Assembly (NCBI RefSeq): GCF_005144965.1
Contig: NZ_CP039704.1
Span: forward strand, 2,092,001-2,156,000
Reading direction: 5' to 3'
Source of the DNA: Hankyongella ginsenosidimutans
GTDB lineage: Bacteria > Pseudomonadota > Alphaproteobacteria > Sphingomonadales > Sphingomonadaceae
Length of the DNA stretch: 64,000 nucleotides
Part shown: positions 37,701 through 47,621 of the stretch, piece after piece
Layout of the letters: each line of letters starts with the position of its first letter
Numbering within the stretch: position 1 is the stretch's first letter
Notes under the pieces: model-generated
The model's input: only the letters and a program-made list of their open reading frames with translations
Told to the model about the DNA's origin: nothing
Database searches by the model: none
Translations under genes and position numbers: made by a program

Positions 37701-39248
37701 GGCGCGGACTTTGCGGCCCTGCGCGATGCCTATGTGAACGCCGACGCAGATTTCCTCGCCGGGCTCGACGACAGCTTCTTCGGGCAGATCGAGGATGATT
37801 TCGGCAACCGGTTCGCCGACCGCGAACAGCCGATCTATGCGCCGATCCTGTTCCGCTGGCTGCAGCAGAACCAGCCGGAGCTGCTGCAGGAAACCTTCGG
37901 GCGCACGGACATCATCCCCGATGCCGCCTTCATCGGTACCTACCGCAACGCGGATGGCAGTACGGAAATGCGCGCCAGCCCGGCACCGGGGCAAACCACG
38001 GTTCAGGCAGCGTTCCAGTCCTCCGGGGATGCATACCGGGTTGCGCTCGAACGCCCGGACGTCTTCGCGGACGCCTATCGGCTGTACGGGCAGGAGTCGC
38101 GCTGCTGCGCGGCCTGCCGCTGCTGGTGCAGCGACAGTTTCTGCAAAGCGAAGTTTATTTCAACGAGCTGCAGCAGGTGTCGCGGCCGGACAGCCCGTCC
38201 TTCGATCAATCGAGCCGCGGTTATGCGGCGGTCGAGACCCTGTACAATCCGGATCGCGGCTATTCGGACTATGAACTGCAGGATACAGCGGCCGGCCGGC
38301 AGATCGTCCAGGTCCGCCGGGTCAACACCGGCAACCTCGACCTGCGTCTTGCGACCCTGCAGACAGCGCGCGGCGGCGACATCACCATCCTGGCGCCGGG
38401 CGGAAACATCATCGCCGGCTCGGTCGTGCGCACGTCCGAACAGGCGGCGCGGCGCAATTCCGTTGGCAGCGGCCTCTATGCGGGAAGAAGGATTAATCTG
38501 GATGGTGTTTTGGAAACCGTAGGGGTTTCGGGGACTCCGCCAGCATAGTCGACAGCATCCCGCTCGGGTTCGAAGGCATCCTTACCCTGCGCGGCGGCGC
38601 GATCCGCTCCTTCACCGACGGCAGCCTGATCCTCAACCAGAGCCGGCTGTTCACCCAGCAGGGGGCGATATCGTGCTGTGGTCGTCGGGCGGCAATTTGA
38701 ACGCCGGTCAGGGGCCGCGCTCGGCGGCGTCGTTCCCGCCGGTGCAGGTTCTGGTCGATGAGAACGCCTTCTCGGAGCTGAACGTTGCCGGCGCCATCAG
38801 CGGCGCAGGTATCGCCGGCTTCCAGCCCTCGCCGGACGTTCAGGCGCCGAACGTGTTCCTGATCGCGCCGCTCGGTACGGTCGACGCCGGCGAGGCCGGG
38901 ATCCGTGTGGCGGGTAACCTGTTTGTCTCCGCCCAGGCGGTCGCCAACGCCGAGAATATCTCGGTCGGCGGCTCTGCGGTCGGCGTGCCGGCGGCGGCGG
39001 CGGTTGACGCGGGTGCCAACGCGGCGGCCTCGGCGGCGTCAGCAGCGGCGAACGCGGCCGTGACCGAGCAGGCCAACCGGGCTGGTGGTCGCGGCACCGC
39101 GCAATCGCGGATCACCGTGGACGTGATTGGCTTCTCCGGTGACGATGAGGACGACGACCCTGCAAGCGCCGCGGCGCCGACCGCCCGGCGAACTGTCCGC
39201 CAGCGACCTGAGGATCAGAGTGACCGCTCTATGCCTTTGTTTTATTGA
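25767..39248 (+). CDS. Giant filamentous haemagglutinin-like exoprotein (TpsA)
   Basis: TpsA proteins cross the outer membrane through TpsB and fold as long beta-helices acting in adhesion, biofilm or contact toxicity. ATG 25767 opens a long signal region ending ALAHAQ. An Ala-rich stretch precedes the TPS domain (about residues 110-380), with TVTVQQTEQRAVLSWETFNV, NRVVGQLNPATGLRDPS and ADGTVIVINQNGVIFTPTA, the last corresponding to the NPNG signature. Thousands of residues of irregular beta-helix follow, with many GxIxVxAGAxIxLxxGG-type strands. A C-terminal zone includes LPLLVQRQFLQSEVYFNEL, typical of DUF3739-type haemagglutinins, then an Ala-rich stretch and an acidic DDEDDDP tail. About twenty frame breaks are read as homopolymer errors. 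Reconstructed length is about 4,500 residues. Segments near 28390-28600 and 29940-30410 are AT-richer than the rest. Confidence 0.85.
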
Positions 39249-39290
39249 TATTTCTTAAACAGCGGATGAGTCCATCTGCTTGGAAAGGCT

Positions 39291-40129
39291 CTAACGCCAG
39301 TCGGAGGAGCGGACCTGATAAGCGGGCGAAGGCTTGCCGGTCAGCTCCACCACGGTGACACGGCTGATGCTCGCCCCGCTCGGCAGGCGCACCGTGATGA
39401 CGATCGAGAGCGGGCGCCCGGCCAGGTTCTCGTTCTCGGCGATGCTGAGCGCCGGCCGCTGCCCGCCTGCGCGCGCTGCTGGGCGCTTGAGGGGCCGATC
39501 CCGGTTCGGGTGGCGAGCGCGAGCGGGCTGGCGTTTTCGCGCACGAAGATCGCGCCGAGACGGGTGCTGACGGTGAGGGCCGGGCGTACCCGCTCCAGAA
39601 GCTCGGCGTCCATGCCGCGAATGCGGACCAGTTCATCAAGGCTGATGATGCCGCTGTTGCGCGGCCGGATGCCTTCCGGGGCATAATAAGCGCTTTCCGC
39701 GCCGCTACTCTCGACATAGTCGTCGCTGTCGATCCAGTCCGCCAGCGAGTCCGCAAGCACATCCAGCCGGGCACCGGTCACACCAGCAGCCTCGAACAGG
39801 CGGCGCGCCGCCGGGCCGAACAGGGAGCCGAGGGAGATTTTCGCCCATTCGTCCTCGACGCTGATCGTCAGGGTCGCGCCGTTGAAGGTGCGTACATAGC
39901 GCTTGCCGTCGATCGCCCAGCGACGGGTGCGGTCCTCGATGGTCAACCCCTGGAGTGCAAGCACAAGGCCCGCGTCCGCGGCAGCCTGCATGCGCGCACG
40001 CTCGGTGATGGCGATGGCGGCGATGCTGTCGCCCCGGTCGCCAGCGGTCAGATCGAAGGCGAGGTACGCGAAGGCGGCAAGCGCTGCGACACAGGCGACC
40101 AGCGCATAGCCCTGGCGCCTGGTTTTCAC
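39291..40129 (-). CDS. gspK: Type II secretion minor pseudopilin GspK
   Basis: GspK caps the pseudopilus tip with GspI and GspJ. GTG 40129 overlaps the end of gspD as GTGA. The N-terminus MKTRRQGYALVACVAALAAF shows a prepilin-like leader and hydrophobic helix with Gly before the expected cleavage. Later RLDVLADSLADWIDSDDYVE is the conserved calcium-binding/DWxDxD region, followed by NSGIISLDELVRIRGMDAEL, typical of GspK. A break near 39480 is repaired, giving a C-terminus ending YQVRSSDWR at 39291. Length is about 280 residues. It is unusual that gspK is the last gene of the operon and not beside gspJ. Confidence 0.88.
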
Positions 40130-42220
40130 GGGCGCTGGCCGCTTTTTCCAGCAAGGGCTGCACCGACCTGATTTTCTCGATCATTTCCTCGGTCGCGGCC
40201 TTGCCGTCCTCCACCGAGCGCAGAACGGTCGGCTTGATGAGAATGACCAGTTCCGTGCGGTTGAGGGTATTGTTGGTCGTGCCGAACAGCAGCGAACCGA
40301 GGACCGGAATGCGGCTGAGGAACGGGATGCCGGAGCGGCCGCGTTCGTCCCGGTTGCGGATCAGGCCGCCGATCGCGATCAGGTTACCGTCCTTCACAGC
40401 CACGGACGACGAGACACGACGGGTGGAGATGGTCGGCGAGTTGAGCGTAGAGGTTCGGGTCGTCGAGACGTCGCTGACTTCCTGAGAGATATCCAGCAGC
40501 ACGACGCCATTGCTGTTCACGCGCGGCGTGATTTCCAGAATGACGCCGGTGTCGCGGTACTGGATCGAGTTGACGATGGGGAATCGGGGTTCTGGGTACT
40601 GACGGCGGACGCGCTGGCGATCGGTACCTGGTCGCCGACCTGCAGCGAGGCGGTCTGGTTGTTCAGCACCATGAGCTTGGGCGCCGCCACCACGTTGATC
40701 TTCGTCAGGCCTTCAAGCGCATTGAGCGTCGCATCGATGCTGCGGCCGGCATAGAAATAGGAAAACCCTGGGAACTCCCGCACCAGACTGCCGAGCGTGC
40801 CTTCCTGGTTGGACAGGCGTACATCGGATTTGCCGCGCGTGAACGACCATTGCACGCCATAGCGAAGGTCGTTGGTGAGCGTGACCTCGGTGATCGCCGC
40901 CTCGATCAGAATCTGCGAGGGTGCCAGGTCGAGCTTGCGCAGCGCATCTTCGATCACCGCGTAATTGCGCTGGGTCGCAAAGACCGTGATCGCGTTGTTG
41001 ATGTCGTCACTGGTGATGGTGGCGTTGAGCTTGGTCGCGGTGCCGCTGACGCCGGCGGCAGCGCTTTCGGCTTCTGCAGGCCGCGCCGGCTGTTCTCGAC
41101 CTCGCTGCCTTCGTCTGCGGCGGCGAAACGGTTCTGCTGGCCGAAGCCCTGCTGGTCGTCCTGCGTCGCATCGTCGTCGCCGGTATCGCTGCTGTCCGCA
41201 CCGCCGCTGCCTTTGCCGCCGCCGAGTGCTGCGATGAGCGTCTTTGCGAGGTCCGAGGAACGGCCGTTCTGCACCCGGTAGACGAACAGGCGCGGCTCGT
41301 TATTCTCCCCTCGCGATCGAGGACATTCACCCATCGTTGTACGTCCTCAAGATACTGCGGCTGGATCGAGACCGCGAGGATGCCGTTGAGCTTCTCCATG
41401 GCGATCAGACGAACCAGACCCTTGGTCGGCGCATCGTTGCCGTTGATCAGCTTTTCAAGCTCGGGGACGATCAGGCGCGCATCCGTCTGCTTGGGAATGT
41501 AGAGGCCGAAGGACATGTTGCGCAGCCAGTTGACGTCGAACTGCTTGACCAGTTCCCGCACCGAGCTGCGCTGCCCGGTTGCGCCCTTGATGACCAGTTG
41601 CGTGCCCTGGGACGCGTTGTCGACGACGCCGGGCAGGATCGGCTCGATGAGCTTGCGCATTTCCGGGGCGGTGACGAACTTGAGCTGGATCGTCTCCGTG
41701 GCATAGCCGACAGCCTCGCTGTTGGCGATTTCGCTGGTCGATGCAGCAGCGCCGGTCGGCACGATGCGGTAGCCGCCGCTGCCGGCGACCAGCGCCAGGT
41801 TGGCGGCGCGTAGCGCGTCCTCGAACACGGGCAGCACATCCTCCCGCGCGATTGGTGTGGGGTTACAAGGGTGAGTGCGGCACGCAAGTTCGGATCGACA
41901 GTATATTGCAGCTTCAGGATGCCGCCCAGCACGGCCTTGGCGACATCCTGCACGTCGCCGCCGGGGAAGTTCAGAGTGACGTCGCCGGGGCGGGGCTGGC
42001 GCTTGGGCGGCACTGCCGGCTGCTGCGGCGCTCCGGTGCCGGGCAATATGGTGACATTGACATCGTCGTCCGTCGGCGGTGCGAGGTCGACGACCGGCGT
42101 CTCCGCCGATTGCTCCTGCGCGATCGAACTATCTGCCTGCATGCCGCCGAAGCTGGTGAGCAGCGCCAGTAGGGACACGTTCATGACGCGTCGGGATGCG
42201 GTGGACGGGTTCAGGATCAT
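40126..42220 (-). CDS. gspD: Type II secretion outer-membrane secretin GspD
   Basis: GspD forms the 15-fold outer-membrane gate. It has a signal peptide, a Pro-rich stretch, an N0 domain (VTLNFPGGDVQDVAKAVLGG), N1-N3 domains, and an Asp/Gly/Gln-rich linker near 41130-41210. The secretin core carries ILIEAAITEVTLTNDLRYGV, KINVVAAPKLMVLNNQTASL, VGDQVPIAS and ISTRRVSSSVAVKDGNLIAI, ending with the FLSRIPVLGSLLFG motif. Breaks near 41865, 41310, 41060 and 40590 are repaired, and a lost A near 40150 restores a stop overlapping the gspK GTG. Length is about 695 residues. It overlaps the preceding GspC/N gene by ATGA. Confidence 0.92.
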
Positions 42221-42731
42221 TGGTCTTCCCGTTGCTGTTCGGCGTCGGCTGAGCGCTTGCGGTAAGCTGCGCGCTGCGTGGATCGGTCAAGGGATAGCGC
42301 TTGACGCCGTCCGCCCCGCTGAAAAGGGCGGTTTGCCCTTCGATGCCGATAAATCTGAGCGTGCCAGCCATCTCCCCGCGCTGAACCAGAGCCGTGCGGC
42401 CATCCGCTGCGCGCAGGACGGCAGAGGCATAGCGCTTGCTGGCCGCCAGGCCAACGACCGTGAATTCCGTGAGGTTGGCGGCCTTGACCACGCCGGGATC
42501 GCTGCCGCCGGTGAGCGAGCGCGATTGCGCGAACAGCGGCGCTGCCAGGATGGCACGATAGGGTGGCAGGCCGCCCTCGGGCAGAGGTGGGAGCGGGGCC
42601 GGCGAGAGCGCGGGCGCGGGTGTAAGCTCAACCGGTGCCGGCAGAAGCGCCTGCGCGACCAGAGCGGCCGCGAGCACGGCCGCGGCGGCAAGCCCCGTAG
42701 GGTTGAGATCACTGAGGGAGAGCTTGAACAT
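42217..42731 (-). CDS. gspC: GspC/GspN-like inner-membrane component of the T2SS
   Basis: This short bitopic protein has an N-terminal transmembrane helix (about residues 12-32), a Pro-rich linker (LTPAPALSPAPLPPLPEG), and a small C-terminal HR-like domain (YRAILAAPLF, then FTVVGLAASKRYASAVLRAA and LVQRGEMAGTLRF). The HR domain of GspC contacts the secretin N0 domain. No PDZ domain is present, as in the short 'protein N' versions of alphaproteobacteria. Restoring one base near 42270 gives a stop that overlaps the gspD ATG. About 170 residues. Family naming (C versus N) is uncertain. Confidence 0.75.
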
Positions 42732-42814
42732 AACGCGCAGCGATCTCTAAGCGGATATTCATGACCCGATGTTGCCGGTGTTTGCGGCCTCGTCGGCGGC
42801 GATCGAGACTGATT

Positions 42815-43256
42815 CTACAACAAGATACGGCGCTCGGTCTGCAGGCGTCTTAACCCCTGAGTGAGCGAGGTCAACCCGACCTGACCATCGATCTGCGCCC
42901 GAACCCAGCCGGCGTCCGACTCTAGCGCCTGAACCGACGAGATGACGTTGCCGACACCGGCGAAGGTCTTGCGCGCGCGCAGGCGAATGGCGTCGAGCGC
43001 GGCGTCAGGCGATGCCGCGATGATCGCGTAACGCGCCTGGTCCTGCGCTGCGCGCTGGCGCGCTGACGCCAGACCGGCGTGGCGCCGATCAGGCGTTCGT
43101 TCTGGGTGTACGTGAGGGCAAGTTGCGCCCGTTCATCGGCGCGCGCGGCAAAGCCGTCGGCAATCGGGGCGACGATCAACGCGTAGAGCAGCAGCAGGAC
43201 GGCCGCCAGAATGCCGATCGCCAGGATTTTCCGCTCGCGGGCGTTCAGGGCTTCAT
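42815..43256 (-). CDS. gspM: Type II secretion protein GspM
   Basis: GspM is a small inner-membrane platform protein that pairs with GspL. Restoring one C in a CCC run just after the start gives MKPLNARERKILAIGILAAV, a classic GspM N-terminus with a single transmembrane helix. A periplasmic ferredoxin-like part follows (ASPDAALDAIRLRARKTFAG), ending RLQTERRILL at TAG 42815-42817. A second break lies near 43050. About 148 residues. It overlaps the gspL stop by ATGA at 43253-43256. Confidence 0.85.
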
Positions 43257-44303
43257 TCGCCAGCCTCCGCCTGCGGTGGCACGAGGAGGTCGGCCGTGAT
43301 GTCGAACGGCTGGCCCGCGGGCGTTGCGACCGGCACTTCCTCGGTGCTGTTGCGCACGTTGGCAAGGCCGGGCGTCAGCCGCAGGATTTCCTGCAAATCG
43401 TCGTTGCCCTTGCGATAGCCGATGATGCGGACGTCCTTGCCGTTCCAGCTATATCGCTGCACCCAGGCGGACAGCGGCAGAACCTTCGTGATCGCATCCA
43501 GCGTGCGCAGGGTTCGCGCGTGCTTCGCTGGTTCAACAGGTCTTCACGTTGCTTGTGCTCGCCTTCGACCTGCCGGCGCAGGCCGGTCACCAAGGTCATG
43601 CCGCCGCTCTGCGCCGCCACGGCTTCGCGCATCGCCTCTACCCGGCGGATGTCGCGCAGGATCAGACCGATGCCGTTGAGCAGGATCAGCGCAGCCACGA
43701 CGCTCCAGAGGATGGCATTGCCCTTGATCCTGCCGCTCGGTGCCTGAGCTTCGTCGAGCGAGGGGCGGAAATCGAAGCGCACGCTGTCTGCGTCCGCCGG
43801 GGAGCCGACACAGATGACCTTGGGCTCCAGCCCCGCCTCGCTGAGCTGGGCGATAACCTTTTCCGCATCCTCGCGCGGCCAGACGCCCAGGGCCACGCGC
43901 TGTACGGTTTCGCCCCGGGAGAGCACGGCGACATCCGAATAGACGGCATCGGCGGCATAGGGGTCAGGCGGTCGACATCGAGCCGCGCCATGCGGCGAAT
44001 GTCGAACGAGGAGAGCAAGGGCGCATCATATTCCCGGACAAGGACGTCGCCGCCGCCGAGCATCAGCCGCACCGGGCGCAGGGTGTCACGCGGCTCCGGC
44101 ATGCCGATGAGGCGGCCGTTGCGGAAAACCCGCAGGTCGTCCTCGCCATGAACGACGTCGAGCGCCGGACCGCGCCGCAACCGGGCGATCAGGCCACGCG
44201 GCAGCAAATCGGTCAGCTCGTCGAGCCACCAGCGCACGCCCTGCCTGATCCAGCGGGCGACGGTGCCGAGATCAGCGTTCAGAATTTCGTTCGCGTTCAT
44301 CAT
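43253..44303 (-). CDS. gspL: Type II secretion protein GspL
   Basis: GspL couples the GspE ATPase to the inner-membrane platform. It starts at ATG 44303, overlapping the gspJ stop. The N-terminal cytoplasmic actin-like part is weakly conserved (RLRRGPALDVVHGEDDLRVF, LVREYDAPLLSSFDIRRMAR). A transmembrane helix (LWSVVAALILLNGIGLIL) and a periplasmic ferredoxin-like domain with ILRLTPGLANVRNS follow. Breaks near 43970 and 43515 are repaired. Length is about 350 residues. The arrangement (cytoplasmic domain, one TM, small periplasmic domain, gspM next) supports the call. Confidence 0.82.
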
Positions 44304-44982
44304 CGTCCCCGACACTGGCCGCTTCGTGGGTCCACTGAGCATGCCGTGTCAAGAGTCGCTGTAGGTCTGGCGATGAAATCGGGCCATTCTCTTGGGTCGT
44401 CGCGCCTAAAACGCAACGTGATGCGAATAAGTTCGGGTGCAGTCGGCTGAAAACCCCATAAAGGCAACCAAGCTCTGTTGCCATCCGCGGGCGACCGGCC
44501 AAAATAACTCAGCGTCATATTTGCGACACCGCGCAGCAAAACTTGCTCACGCCAAGGTGTGTCGCCATAGAAATCATTACCGCGGGGATCGTCGTCCGCG
44601 AGCGCGAGCGGGATCGCAAGCGTGCTGGCGCTGGAAAGCACCAGATCGCCGTTGGAGCGCAGCGATAACTGATAGCGATACAGCGCATCCGGCCGCTTGG
44701 CCTGTATCGGCGAAGACAGGAAAAGACCCGCCGGCCGTCGCCGTAAACGTCGATGCGCGGCCTGCTGTCGCCGGACGAGGTATTCAGCGGGTAGAGTTGC
44801 TCGATCAGGGTGCGCAGCATATTCTGGACTGCCACGACATCATCGCCATCGTTGCGGGCACGGTCCAATTGCAGCCGTGTCTTCTGGGCGACGCCAAGGC
44901 CTGAGGCCAGCATGACGCTGATGAGCCCGACAATCGCCAGGGAAACCAGAAGCTCGACGAGGGTCAGGCCACGACGCATCAT
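44300..44982 (-). CDS. gspJ: Type II secretion minor pseudopilin GspJ
   Basis: The N-terminus MMRRGLTLVELLVSLAIVGL shows the prepilin peptidase site (G before L-T-L-V-E) and the hydrophobic pilin helix with Glu5. The body has VQNMLRTLIEQLYPL and later RAWLPLWGF and LIRITLRF strands, as in GspJ. A break near 44715 (AGGAAAAG) is repaired. About 227 residues. It overlaps gspI upstream and gspL downstream by ATGA. Confidence 0.85.
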
Positions 44983-45355
44983 GACGTCGGCGCTCCCGAG
45001 GCACGCAGAGTGGTGAGGCTGGCGGCGTCCCTCGAACTGTTTTCCATGCGTACCGAGACGGTGACGCGCAGGATCTGGCCGATCTTGCCGCGACCTTCGC
45101 CGGTGGTGGGCGCGATATCGATACGCCAGCGGTAGCGGCCGGACACCCTCGCGCCACGCCGCTGCGCAGCGGGATGCTGGCGCCGACGGTTGCAAGTTGG
45201 GATTGCGCCACCAGAAGCGCATATTGCTGGTCGCGCACCTGACGCGCATGGCGGGCGCTGTCTACGAGCGTGTTGAACAGCGCCACGAGGATAATCGACG
45301 CCAGTGCGGCGGCGATGACGGTTTCGAGAAAGATCGTGCCACGCCGCGCCGTCAT
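44979..45355 (-). CDS. gspI: Type II secretion minor pseudopilin GspI
   Basis: The N-terminus MTARRGTIFLETVIAAALAS is a prepilin leader with Gly before the cleavage site and Glu at +5. DQQYALLVAQSQLATVG follows, matching the GspI AxxxAxxQL region. One base is missing near 45150; the repaired end reads DIAPTTGEGRG then VTVSVRMENSSRDAASL and stops at 44979. About 126 residues, normal for GspI. Start and stop overlap the neighbouring genes. Confidence 0.85.
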
Positions 45356-45788
45356 GGCTGCAACCGTATGCTGACGCCTTGCGTGATCGGGTCTACGGCG
45401 ATGCGAGCCAGGCGCTTGCCGGAGGCGACTTCGAGCACACCGCCAGTCGAGGAACCATCGGCGTAGAAGGCGATAGGGCCTTCGCTGACCTGCCTCATGC
45501 TGACTGTGTCCGGCAACAGCCGCGGGCTGACGCCTTGCCAGGCGTAGCTGTGGCCATCCTTCGCGACGCTGAGGGCGACGCGCTTGCCGGTGCTGAGGCT
45601 TTCGGCGGCGGCGACCCGGATATTGGCGGTGACGGCCGTCAGGGTCTGATCGAAGGCGAACCGCGCGATGGCGGTCTCGATGCGGGGAACGCCAGGCCCG
45701 AGATCATCACCGTGATCGCCAGCACGGCCAGAACCTCGATGAGGGTGAAGCCCGCGCGGACGACGCCCGGGGTGCGCCCTCGCGGCAT
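45352..45788 (-). CDS. gspH: Type II secretion minor pseudopilin GspH
   Basis: ATG 45788 begins 1 base after the gspG stop. The N-terminus has the prepilin motif RAGFTLIEVLAVLAITVMIS with Glu5. A break near 45690 (GGGG/CCC context) is repaired, continuing with LTAVTANIRVAAAESLSTGK, a GspH-like helix, and ending RLARIAVDPITQGVSIRLQP. About 146 residues. It overlaps gspI by ATGA. Confidence 0.83.
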
Positions 45789-45789
45789 G

Positions 45790-46227
45790 TTATGGCTGCC
45801 AGTTGCCGATGTCCTGGGCCTCGCCGCTGCCGCCTTCCGCATTGTCCGACCCGAGCGTGAAGACGTCGACTTCGCCTTTCTGGCCCGGGCTGCGATAATG
45901 GTAGGGGTTGCCCCAGGGATCGATCAGGCCGGCTTCCTTGGCGAGGTATGGGCCGTTCCAGTTCGGCGCGTTGGCCGGCGCCGTGACCAGCGCCTTCAGG
46001 CCCTCGTCGTTTGTCGGGTTGCGGCCGACACTTAGCTGGAACAGCTGCAGGCCCGAGACGATGTTGGCGATCTGCACCCGTGCCGTCTGGCTGCGCGAGG
46101 TGCCGAGATATTTCAGCACCTGCGGCCCGACGATCGCCGCCAGCAGACCGAGGATCGCCAGGACGACCAGCAGCTCAAGCAGGGAAAAGCCCTTGCGCAT
46201 TTTGCGAACCCTGAGGGTCGATCTCAT
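45790..46227 (-). CDS. gspG: Type II secretion major pseudopilin GspG
   Basis: This gene is uninterrupted, 145 residues. The leader MRSTLRVRKMRKG precedes the mature start FSLLELLVVLAILGLLAAIV, with Gly-1 and Glu5 as required by the prepilin peptidase. The family signatures follow: VGPQVLKYLG, DEGLKALV, GPYLAKEAGLIDPWGNPYHY and EVDVFTLGSDNAEGG, the calcium-site loop. ATG 46200 is an alternative start that leaves a shorter leader. It is preceded by the double-hairpin element, which separates it from gspE-gspF. No prepilin peptidase gene (gspO) is in the window. Confidence 0.95.
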   Translation of the reverse strand: MRSTLRVRKMRKGFSLLELLVVLAILGLLAAIVGPQVLKYLGTSRSQTARVQIANIVSGLQLFQLSVGRNPTNDEGLKALVTAPANAPNWNGPYLAKEAGLIDPWGNPYHYRSPGQKGEVDVFTLGSDNAEGGSGEAQDIGNWQP

Positions 46228-46246
46228 GGTCTTACGTTCCCGGTCC

Positions 46247-46409
46247 AGTGTCCATATTCTGAAATTCGTCCAAGCGGGATATCGAGTTCACAGCGAATTT
46301 CAGAATTTAAAGGACACTAGTAAATTGTAGTTTCTCGCGTCGTATCTGATTTCAAAGTTCACCCAGAGGACTATATTTTCAGCAAGAGAACTTTGCAATC
46401 ACGACGCGA
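46247..46409. repeat. Double-hairpin intergenic element, copy 2
   Basis: Hairpin 1: arms ATTCTGAAATTCG and CGAATTTCAGAAT, flanked by AGTGTCC and GGACACTAG. The linker contains AATTGTAGTTTCTCG. Hairpin 2: CAAAGTTC/GAACTTTG within GTCGT/ACGAC. The gspF stop codon lies within the outer end of hairpin 2. Layout equals copy 1 while arm bases differ in compensating pairs. Confidence 0.8.
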
Positions 46410-47619
46410 GCGCCAAGTCATTGAAACTGAGGATTGCGGACATGATCGACACGATCACCAGCGCCACAAATCCGGCAAGCACAACGGTGATAGCCGGGGT
46501 GAGCACGCTTATCAACCGCGCGATCATCTGCTTGACCTGACGATCGAGCACGTCGGCGAGTCTGCCGAGCATGAGGCCGAGTTGCGCGGTCTCCTCCCCG
46601 GTCTTCAGGAAGCTCATTGCCATGCGCGGGAACAGGCCGGTCGCCGCCAGCGGCCCGCTGAGCCCGCCGCCCTCCTTCAGGCCGCGCGCGACATTCAGGA
46701 TCGCCGATGCCATATGGCTGTTGGTAAGCGAGCGCTGGGCAATGCTGACGGCGGACGGCAGCGGAACGCCGCCATCGATCAGGCTGCCGAGCACGCGCGC
46801 GAACCGCGCCGTCTCCGCATCGCGGATCAGCGCGCCGATGCCCGGTATCCGCAGAAGCAGCCGGTCCAGGCTCAGCCGCGTCTCTGGCTGACGCAGCACC
46901 TGCGCAAGCGCAACGCCGAGCAGGCCGATCGCCAGCAGCGCGGTCAGGCCTTGTGTGCGCACGAACGTGCTGGCGGCCAGCACGGCCTGGGTGGTGGCGG
47001 GGAGCTTGGACAGATCATCCCCGAACAAGTCCGCGAACTGCGGCACGACGCCGATCAGCATCATCAGGATGACCCCGCCGGCGACGACGACCAGTAGGCT
47101 TGGATAGACCATGGCTGAGACCACGGTCTGGCGCAGCGCCTCGCCGCGATCCAGCGTATCGGCCAGCTTGGCGAGCGCCGGTGCCAGCCCGCCACTGGCC
47201 TCGCCGGCCTCCGCCATCGCCCAGGCCATCGGCGAGAACAGGCCCGGATGCCGCGCCATCGCCGCCGAGAGGGGCGCGCCCTCCTTCACCTGTTGCTGGA
47301 TGTCCGCGAAGGCGGCGCGGTCGCCGGCGCTCTGGATGCTCTCGCCGATGATCGCCAATGCCCGGTCCAGGGTGAGCCCCGAGTCCAGCAGCACCGCCAG
47401 CTCGCCCAGCGCCTTGATGACCGTCTGGCGGCTGGCGGCGCTGGCCCGCCGCACTTTGCCGGCTTGCCCGCCGCCTTCGGCTTTGGCTGGCTTGGCCTCG
47501 ATCGGGGACAGGCCGGAGCGCTGCAGGCGCGCGATCACCTCCTCGGCGGTCTGCGCCTCCATCGTGCCGGTGCGAGCTTCGCCGCTGCGGGCGACGGCGC
47601 GGTATCGAAACGTCGCCAT
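46399..47619 (-). CDS. gspF: Type II secretion inner-membrane platform protein GspF
   Basis: This gene is uninterrupted, 406 residues, normal length. The N-terminus MATFRYRAVARSGEARTGTM is typical of GspF/PilC, followed by two T2SSF domains. The first contains LAVLLDSGLTLDRALAIIGE and AMAEAGEASGGLAPALAKLA; the second contains FARVLGSLIDGGVPLPSAVS and LKTGEETAQLGLMLGRLADV. Three transmembrane helices are visible, including VYPSLLVVVAGGVILMMLIG and a C-terminal one (ITVVLAGFVALVIVSIMSAI). It begins 2 bases after gspE. Its stop is inside the double-hairpin element. Confidence 0.95.
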   Translation of the reverse strand: MATFRYRAVARSGEARTGTMEAQTAEEVIARLQRSGLSPIEAKPAKAEGGGQAGKVRRASAASRQTVIKALGELAVLLDSGLTLDRALAIIGESIQSAGDRAAFADIQQQVKEGAPLSAAMARHPGLFSPMAWAMAEAGEASGGLAPALAKLADTLDRGEALRQTVVSAMVYPSLLVVVAGGVILMMLIGVVPQFADLFGDDLSKLPATTQAVLAASTFVRTQGLTALLAIGLLGVALAQVLRQPETRLSLDRLLLRIPGIGALIRDAETARFARVLGSLIDGGVPLPSAVSIAQRSLTNSHMASAILNVARGLKEGGGLSGPLAATGLFPRMAMSFLKTGEETAQLGLMLGRLADVLDRQVKQMIARLISVLTPAITVVLAGFVALVIVSIMSAILSFNDLALAS

Positions 47620-47621
47620 CG

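Noticed and set aside
25767..39248. Haemagglutinin gene as a decayed pseudogene
   Set aside because: The breaks have the same homopolymer pattern as in essential genes nearby, and the protein reads continuously when they are repaired.
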